Shown piece by piece: positions 6,371-10,100 of a stretch of 10,100 nt of DNA. Positions within the stretch are counted from its first letter, which is position 1; every line of letters begins with the position of its first letter. Source of the DNA: Porphyromonadaceae bacterium UBA7207. Its GTDB lineage: Bacteria; Bacteroidota; Bacteroidia; Bacteroidales; Muribaculaceae. Under the pieces are notes generated by a model. It did no database searches, was not told the origin of the DNA, and saw nothing but the letters and a program-made list of their open reading frames with translations. Where the stretch lies: contig DKUJ01000015.1 of assembly GCA_002490635.1 (NCBI GenBank), forward strand, positions 58,189 to 68,288, given 5' to 3'. Position numbers and translations under genes: made by a program.

Positions 6371-7365
6371 ACAACAATCAACAGTGCCGGTTGGCGGCAG
6401 TAACCGGTGCCGACGGCTTCATAGGTTCACATCTTGTAGAAGCCCTGCTCGACAAAGGATACAGGGTAAGGGCAATGGTACAGTACAATTCCTTCGGCTC
6501 ATGGGGATGGCTCGAGGGCAGAGAGCCCTCCGGGATGCTCGAGATTGTCGCCGGCGATGTACGCGACCCCGACTTCTGCCGCACATTCTGCCGCGGCGCC
6601 GACGTTGTGTTCCATCTGGCTGCACTTATAGCCATACCGTACAGCTACGAGGCTCCCGACAGCTATGTGGACACGAACATCCGTGGCACACTCAACATCC
6701 TCCAGGCCGCGCGCGATGCCGCTTGCAGCCGCGTTGTCGTAACATCCACAAGCGAGGTCTACGGTTCGGCGCTCCATGTCCCCATCAAGGAAAACCATCC
6801 ACGCCAACCTCAATCGCCGTATTCGGCCACCAAAATCGCGGCCGACGCCATGGCCAAGAGTTTCTACAATGCTTTCGACATGCCTGTGGTGATTGCCCGC
6901 CCGTTCAACACCTACGGGCCACGGCAGAGCGCCAGGGCATTTATCCCAACTGTGATTTCGCAGATTGCCGCCGGCGCCACACGCATCCGGCTTGGCGACC
7001 TCCGTCCCACACGCGACTTCAACTACGTTACCGATACCGCCGCAGGCTTCATAGCTCTTGCCGAAGCCACAGGCATAGAGGGCATGGAAATCAACATCGC
7101 CACCGGTACGGAAATATCAATGGGCGATACGGCCGCCGAAATAGCCAGGCTGATGAATGCCGATATAGAGATTGAAGAGGACCCGCAGCGCCTGCGCCCG
7201 GCAAACAGCGAGGTTACACGCCTATGCGGCGACAGCTCCCTTATCCGTAGCCTTACCGGATGGGAACCGGCTGTGAGTTTCAGCGAAGGCTTGAAGAGAA
7301 CCATCGACTGGCTATCCGACCCCGGAAATCTCGCAAAATACAAACCAATGCTCTACAACCGATGA
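6364..7365 (+). CDS. legB: LegB-type NAD-dependent nucleotide-sugar 4,6-dehydratase
   Basis: A 333-residue extended short-chain dehydrogenase/reductase. The NAD-binding glycine motif is TGADGFIGSH (14-23). The catalytic region has TSTSEVYG (127-134) and Y-x-x-x-K as YSATK (Tyr153, Lys157). Further family segments are YNSFGSWGWL (41-50), HLAALIAIPYSYEAPDSYVD (84-103), RPFNTYGPRQSARA (179-192) and PTRDFNYVTDT (215-225). These match the dehydratase of legionaminic acid pathways, which converts a nucleotide-linked GlcNAc (UDP or GDP, depending on the organism) to the 4-keto-6-deoxy sugar. The nucleotide cannot be read from sequence. ATG 6364 is chosen because the first strand follows at residue 9; an upstream frame start at 6241 would add residues overlapping the lipoprotein gene. 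The stop overlaps the ATP-grasp start (ATGA). Confidence 0.88.
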   Translation: MVNNNQQCRLAAVTGADGFIGSHLVEALLDKGYRVRAMVQYNSFGSWGWLEGREPSGMLEIVAGDVRDPDFCRTFCRGADVVFHLAALIAIPYSYEAPDSYVDTNIRGTLNILQAARDAACSRVVVTSTSEVYGSALHVPIKENHPRQPQSPYSATKIAADAMAKSFYNAFDMPVVIARPFNTYGPRQSARAFIPTVISQIAAGATRIRLGDLRPTRDFNYVTDTAAGFIALAEATGIEGMEINIATGTEISMGDTAAEIARLMNADIEIEEDPQRLRPANSEVTRLCGDSSLIRSLTGWEPAVSFSEGLKRTIDWLSDPGNLAKYKPMLYNR

Positions 7366-8330
7366 AGAAACTCACATTCCTGTTCCTCGGAGGAGCGAAG
7401 CGTGTAAGCTTCGGAAGGCTACTGCTGAAAGCATGCGGCGACGCCGGCGTCGAAGGCCGTATCGTAGGCTACGAACTGTCGGCACGCTCTCCCATAGCCA
7501 GCCTTGGCACAGTGGTCGAAGGTCTACGTTGGGGCGACCCGGCAATCTTCGACCACATCGACAGCACGGTCGACAGCCATAGTGTCGATGCCGTGGTGCC
7601 GTTCGTAGACCAGGCCGTTGGCATTGCCGCGCGCTACCGCACACGCACTGGCGGCGCGGTGTTCGCACCCGTGGGCAAAGCCGAGGATGCAGAACGGATG
7701 TTCGACAAAATAGCGGCCGCCGAATTCTTCGAGCGTGCCGGCATTGCCATTCCGCGTACCTACCGTCCTGGCGACCCGTGTCTGCGCCTTATCGCCAAAC
7801 CTCGCTTCGGCTCGGCTTCGCAAGGCATCGAATGCATCAACAGCCTGCAGGGAGTGTACAAGTATCAGAGCCTGTCCGACCGTTTCCTCATTCAGGAACG
7901 CATCGACAACCGGCAGGAAATATCAGTCGACTGCTATGCGTCGGTGCGCTCGGGCCGCATACTCGTGGCCAGTCCGAGGCTCAGAGAGGAAACCTCCGGT
8001 GGCGAGGCCGTACGCACAACAACAACCGACTGCCCCGAAGCTGTGGAGCTGGCATCCCGTACAATCGAACTTGCCGGACTATCCGGAGCCATAACCGTAC
8101 AACTTATCCGCGACCTCGACAACGGACGCCTCATGGTAATGGAAGTAAACCCCAGATTCGGAGGCGGCTGCGTGGCAAGCATCCATGCAGGAGCCGACGT
8201 GGCAGCAGCAATGGTGAACGATATCCTCGGCCGCCCCGAAGCTCCCGCAATAGGCCGCCCAGGAGTGACAACGGTCCGTTATCCTGCCGACGTTGTTTTT
8301 GATTCCGACTCAAATGTTCCAAGAAACTGA
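7362..8330 (+). CDS. ATP-grasp domain carboxylate-amine ligase-like protein
   Basis: A 322-residue cytoplasmic ATP-grasp enzyme of the CarB/PylC-like type. Residues 1-100 form the pre-ATP-grasp Rossmann-like domain, beginning FLFLGGAKRVSFGRLLLKA. Lys146 in IAKPRFGSASQGI (144-156) fits the glycine-rich ATP loop, and MEVNPRFGGG (260-269) supplies the metal-binding Glu261 and Asn263. Family members form an acyl-phosphate and join a carboxylate to an amine or thiol; the substrates here are not evident. Its place between legB and the nonulosonate synthase, with 4-nt and 17-nt overlaps, suggests it modifies the sugar or supplies an N-acyl group, but that is inference. ATG 7362 places the first beta-strand at residue 4; an upstream frame start at 7260 lies inside legB and is rejected. 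Confidence 0.82.
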   Translation: MKKLTFLFLGGAKRVSFGRLLLKACGDAGVEGRIVGYELSARSPIASLGTVVEGLRWGDPAIFDHIDSTVDSHSVDAVVPFVDQAVGIAARYRTRTGGAVFAPVGKAEDAERMFDKIAAAEFFERAGIAIPRTYRPGDPCLRLIAKPRFGSASQGIECINSLQGVYKYQSLSDRFLIQERIDNRQEISVDCYASVRSGRILVASPRLREETSGGEAVRTTTTDCPEAVELASRTIELAGLSGAITVQLIRDLDNGRLMVMEVNPRFGGGCVASIHAGADVAAAMVNDILGRPEAPAIGRPGVTTVRYPADVVFDSDSNVPRN

Positions 8331-9345
8331 CCGCACCATCATAATCGCCGAAGCAGGCGTGAACCATAACGGCGATTTCGACATGGCATGCCGCATGATC
8401 GATGCCGCAGCCGCCGCAGGCGCCGACTACGTAAAATTCCAGACTGCTGTTCCGGAACTTGTAATAGCAGCGAACGCACCCAAAGCAGAATACCAGAAAG
8501 AGACAACAGGTTCCGACGAGAGCCAACTGGAGATGTGCCGCGCCATACATCTGCCGCTGAGTGCCTACGCGAAACTGAACATGATGTGCCGCGAACGGCG
8601 CATAGGGTTTGTGAGCACGCCTTTCGACCACGTGAGCATAGACTGCCTCGAACCGCTGCGGATGGATTTCTGGAAAATTCCTTCAGGAGAAATCACCAAT
8701 CTACCCTATCTGCGCAAAATCGGTGCTCTGGGACAGCCGGTGGTGATGAGCACCGGCATGGCAACCGCTGCCGAAGTCGATGCCGCACTCAAGGTTCTGC
8801 GTAAAGCAGGCACCCCCCTGTCGCGTATCGCACTGTTGCACTGCACCACACAATATCCCGCGCCCGACAGTTCGGTTAATCTGCGGGCAATGCATACTCT
8901 GGCGGCCACGGGGTGCGCCGCAGTGGGCTACAGCGACCACACCGTAGGCATCACCGCCTCAGTGGCTGCCGTGGCATGCGGGGCAAGGATTATCGAGAAG
9001 CACTTCACCCTGGACCGCAACCTGCCCGGACCGGACCACAAGGCATCGATAGAACCGGCAGAACTCGCCGAAATGGTCGCACAGATCCGACGAGTGGAAC
9101 TTATGCTCGGCGATGGCTGCAAAACAGCCGCAGAAGCGGAGATTCCAAATATCGCCATCGCCCGCAAAAGCATTGTGGCAGCAATTCCCATAGCCCAGGG
9201 AGAGACTTTCACTTCTTCCAACATTATTGCAAAACGCCCCGGTACGGGAATTTCCCCCATGCTGTGGGATTCACTATCCGGTCGCAAGGCAACCAGAGCA
9301 TATAGCGCCGACGAACTCATCGACCCTTCCGAACTTGGCAATTAG
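8314..9345 (+). CDS. neuB: Nonulosonic acid synthase (NeuB/LegI family)
   Basis: A 343-residue enzyme that condenses phosphoenolpyruvate with a 6-carbon N-acyl sugar to give a nine-carbon sialic-type acid. The TIM barrel shows IAEAGVNHNGD (11-21), YVKFQT (39-44), KIPSGEITN (121-129), HCTTQYP (176-182), GYSDHT (205-210) and EKHFTLDRNLPGPDHKAS (228-245). His209 and His230 fit the two Mn-binding histidines of NeuB. A C-terminal SAF (antifreeze-like) domain runs from about 284 to 340 with ARKSIVAAIPIAQGE and KRPGTGISP. Length is normal. Next to legB, a legionaminate synthase (LegI) is more likely than N-acetylneuraminate synthase, but sequence motifs alone do not decide. ATG 8314 gives MFQETDRTIIIAEAG, placing the first strand correctly; a TTG at 8293 is the alternative. 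It overlaps the ATP-grasp gene by 17 nt and is last in the operon. Confidence 0.92.
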   Translation: MFQETDRTIIIAEAGVNHNGDFDMACRMIDAAAAAGADYVKFQTAVPELVIAANAPKAEYQKETTGSDESQLEMCRAIHLPLSAYAKLNMMCRERRIGFVSTPFDHVSIDCLEPLRMDFWKIPSGEITNLPYLRKIGALGQPVVMSTGMATAAEVDAALKVLRKAGTPLSRIALLHCTTQYPAPDSSVNLRAMHTLAATGCAAVGYSDHTVGITASVAAVACGARIIEKHFTLDRNLPGPDHKASIEPAELAEMVAQIRRVELMLGDGCKTAAEAEIPNIAIARKSIVAAIPIAQGETFTSSNIIAKRPGTGISPMLWDSLSGRKATRAYSADELIDPSELGN

Positions 9346-9374
9346 GCCGCGTCGCTTATCAAGCAGCCATAAAT

Positions 9375-9416
9375 AACAAACCGGCATCGCCCTCACAAGG
9401 ACAATGCCGGTTTGTT
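9375..9416. terminator. Bidirectional hairpin terminator
   Basis: AACAAACCGGCAT (9375-9387) pairs perfectly with ATGCCGGTTTGTT (9404-9416): a 13-bp stem with a 16-nt loop. It lies 29 nt after the neuB stop and 14 nt beyond the rplT stop, so it can end both convergent operons. The A/T-rich outer part of the stem supplies T residues on either strand, although no long T-run follows. Confidence 0.8.
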
Positions 9417-9430
9417 TATGCTGTAGCGGC

Positions 9431-9781
9431 TTATGCGTTCTTCACTTTCTCTACAACTGCTGCGAAAGCGGCGGGGTTGTTGAGGGCGAGGTCGGCGAGG
9501 ACTTTGCGGTTGATTTCGATACCGCTCTTGTGGATGAGTCCCATGAGCTTGGAATAGCTCAGGTCGTGCATGCGTGCAGCGGCGTTGATACGCTGAATCC
9601 ACAGAGCACGGAAGTTGCGCTTTTTGTCCTTGCGGTCGCGGTAAGCGTAGGTAAGACCTTTTTCCCAGGTATTCTTGGCAACGGTCCACACATTGCGGCG
9701 GCAACCGAAATAGCCACGGGTGAGTTTGAGAATTTTTTTACGGCGTTCGCGGGAAGCGACGTGGTTGACTGATCTTGGCAT
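9431..9781 (-). CDS. rplT: Ribosomal protein bL20
   Basis: A 116-residue large-subunit protein needed for early 50S assembly and, in several phyla, a translational repressor of its own operon. The sequence starts MPRSVNHVASRERRKKILK, followed by GYFGCRRNVWTVA, RDRKDKKRNFRALWIQRINA and LSYSKLMGLI, all strongly conserved in bL20. Full length for the family. The ATG at 9781-9779 is preceded by an A-rich run typical of highly expressed Bacteroidetes genes. It lies 143 nt downstream of rpmI on the same strand, an unusually long gap for this gene pair. Confidence 0.97.
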   Translation of the reverse strand: MPRSVNHVASRERRKKILKLTRGYFGCRRNVWTVAKNTWEKGLTYAYRDRKDKKRNFRALWIQRINAAARMHDLSYSKLMGLIHKSGIEINRKVLADLALNNPAAFAAVVEKVKNA

Positions 9782-9924
9782 TTTGTTTTTTGTTTTAGGC
9801 TGTCAGCGGCCGAAGCTCTTTGGGCTGACCAGCCGGTTAGAGAATGTTTTGGCGGCATCCTTGGGCGTCAGACGGCCCTTCGGCAGCCGCAGTGCCTCTT
9901 GTCAGAGAAGCGGCTTAGTTGAGC
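9782..9924 (-). promoter_or_regulatory. Structured rpmI-rplT intergenic region, possible L20 leader
   Basis: 143 nt of noncoding sequence rich in pairing. Given in plus-strand coordinates: AGCCGC (9885-9890) with GCGGCT (9910-9915) enclosing CTCT/AGAG (9896-9899 with 9904-9907, loop TGTC); GCCGAAG (9809-9815) with CTTCGGC (9878-9884) enclosing 62 nt; and inside it GGCT (9823-9826) with AGCC (9831-9834), plus GGGC (9863-9866) with GCCC (9875-9878). The last pair shares one base with the long-range stem, so those two may be alternatives. No TAnnTTTG promoter is seen. bL20 represses its own mRNA by binding structured RNA in other phyla, so an autoregulatory element is a reasonable but unproven reading. 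Confidence 0.4.
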
Positions 9925-10100
9925 TTATTTAAGACCCAGAAGAGCTTTTACAGCACTAACGTTGGTGGAGTCCACCAGACCGGAATGTGTGAGGTTGCGT
10001 TTCTGTTTCTTGGTTTTCTTGGTGAGAATGTGGCTCTTGAAAGCGTGTTTTCTCTTGATTTTTCCTGATCCGGTAAGGGCGAACCTCTTTTTGGCACCGG
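9925..10100 (-). CDS. rpmI: Ribosomal protein bL35, C-terminal part (cut by window edge)
   Basis: Large-subunit protein bL35. The minus-strand reading from 10098 down to the TAA at 9927-9925 gives GAKKRFALTGSGKIKRKHAF, then KSHILTKKTKKQKRNLTHSG and LVDSTNVSAVKALLGLK. The K-K-R-F, G-x-G-K-x-K-R-x-x-A and H-I-L-x-K-K-x-x-K-x-K-R segments are diagnostic of bL35. Only the first few residues lie outside the window. It is followed by rplT in the usual infC-rpmI-rplT order; infC would be beyond position 10100. Confidence 0.96.
   Translation of the reverse strand, partial: GAKKRFALTGSGKIKRKHAFKSHILTKKTKKQKRNLTHSGLVDSTNVSAVKALLGLK

Noticed and set aside
7260..7361. Extended N-terminus for the ATP-grasp protein
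   Set aside because: It lies within legB in another frame, and the conserved pre-ATP-grasp strand begins just after ATG 7362.
8293..8313. TTG start for the NeuB/LegI gene
   Set aside because: It adds seven residues with no family match. ATG 8314 fits the usual NeuB N-terminus.
1..10100. CRISPR array, tRNA or rRNA genes
   Set aside because: No regularly spaced direct repeats and no cloverleaf or rRNA-like sequence was recognised on either strand.

Overview
The window looks like a chromosomal segment of a Bacteroidales bacterium, plausibly a Muribaculaceae-type gut organism; the family-level guess is inference. The evidence is a textbook Bacteroidetes promoter (TTTG, 20 nt, TAACTTTG), A-rich start contexts instead of strong Shine-Dalgarno sites, a DUF4270 lipoprotein next to a half-length glycogen-synthase-like protein, and a Wzi-family outer-membrane protein of the Bacteroidetes type.

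Layout. 1-94 (-) is the 5' end of rpsP (ribosomal protein bS16) with its promoter at 132-163. A divergent intergenic region leads to a two-gene rightward unit: a GT5 N-domain-only glycogen/starch synthase-like protein (388-1197) and a DUF4270 lipoprotein (1249-2628). A roughly 168-bp element with imperfect terminal inverted repeats (2624-2791) follows; its left end overlaps the DUF4270 stop codon and it carries a weak promoter-like pair.

From 2803 to 9345 runs a tight six-gene rightward operon in which every junction overlaps by 4 to 17 nt: an ABC-type ATPase fused to a DUF4435 (Toprim-like) domain, a Wzi-family outer-membrane beta-barrel, a lipocalin-like lipoprotein, a LegB-type nucleotide-sugar 4,6-dehydratase, an ATP-grasp ligase and a NeuB/LegI-type nonulosonic acid synthase. 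The last five point to a surface glycan containing a sialic/legionaminic-type sugar. The first gene resembles the ATPase and effector parts of PARIS-like/OLD-like anti-phage systems and is the most unexpected member. The nonulosonate pathway here is incomplete: no aminotransferase, acetyltransferase, 2-epimerase or CMP-transferase gene is present.

A hairpin terminator (9375-9416) separates this operon from the convergent ribosomal genes rplT (bL20, 9431-9781, -) and rpmI (bL35, 9925 to window edge, -). Between those two is a 143-nt, hairpin-rich spacer that could be an autoregulatory RNA. No tRNA, rRNA, CRISPR array or intact insertion sequence was seen.
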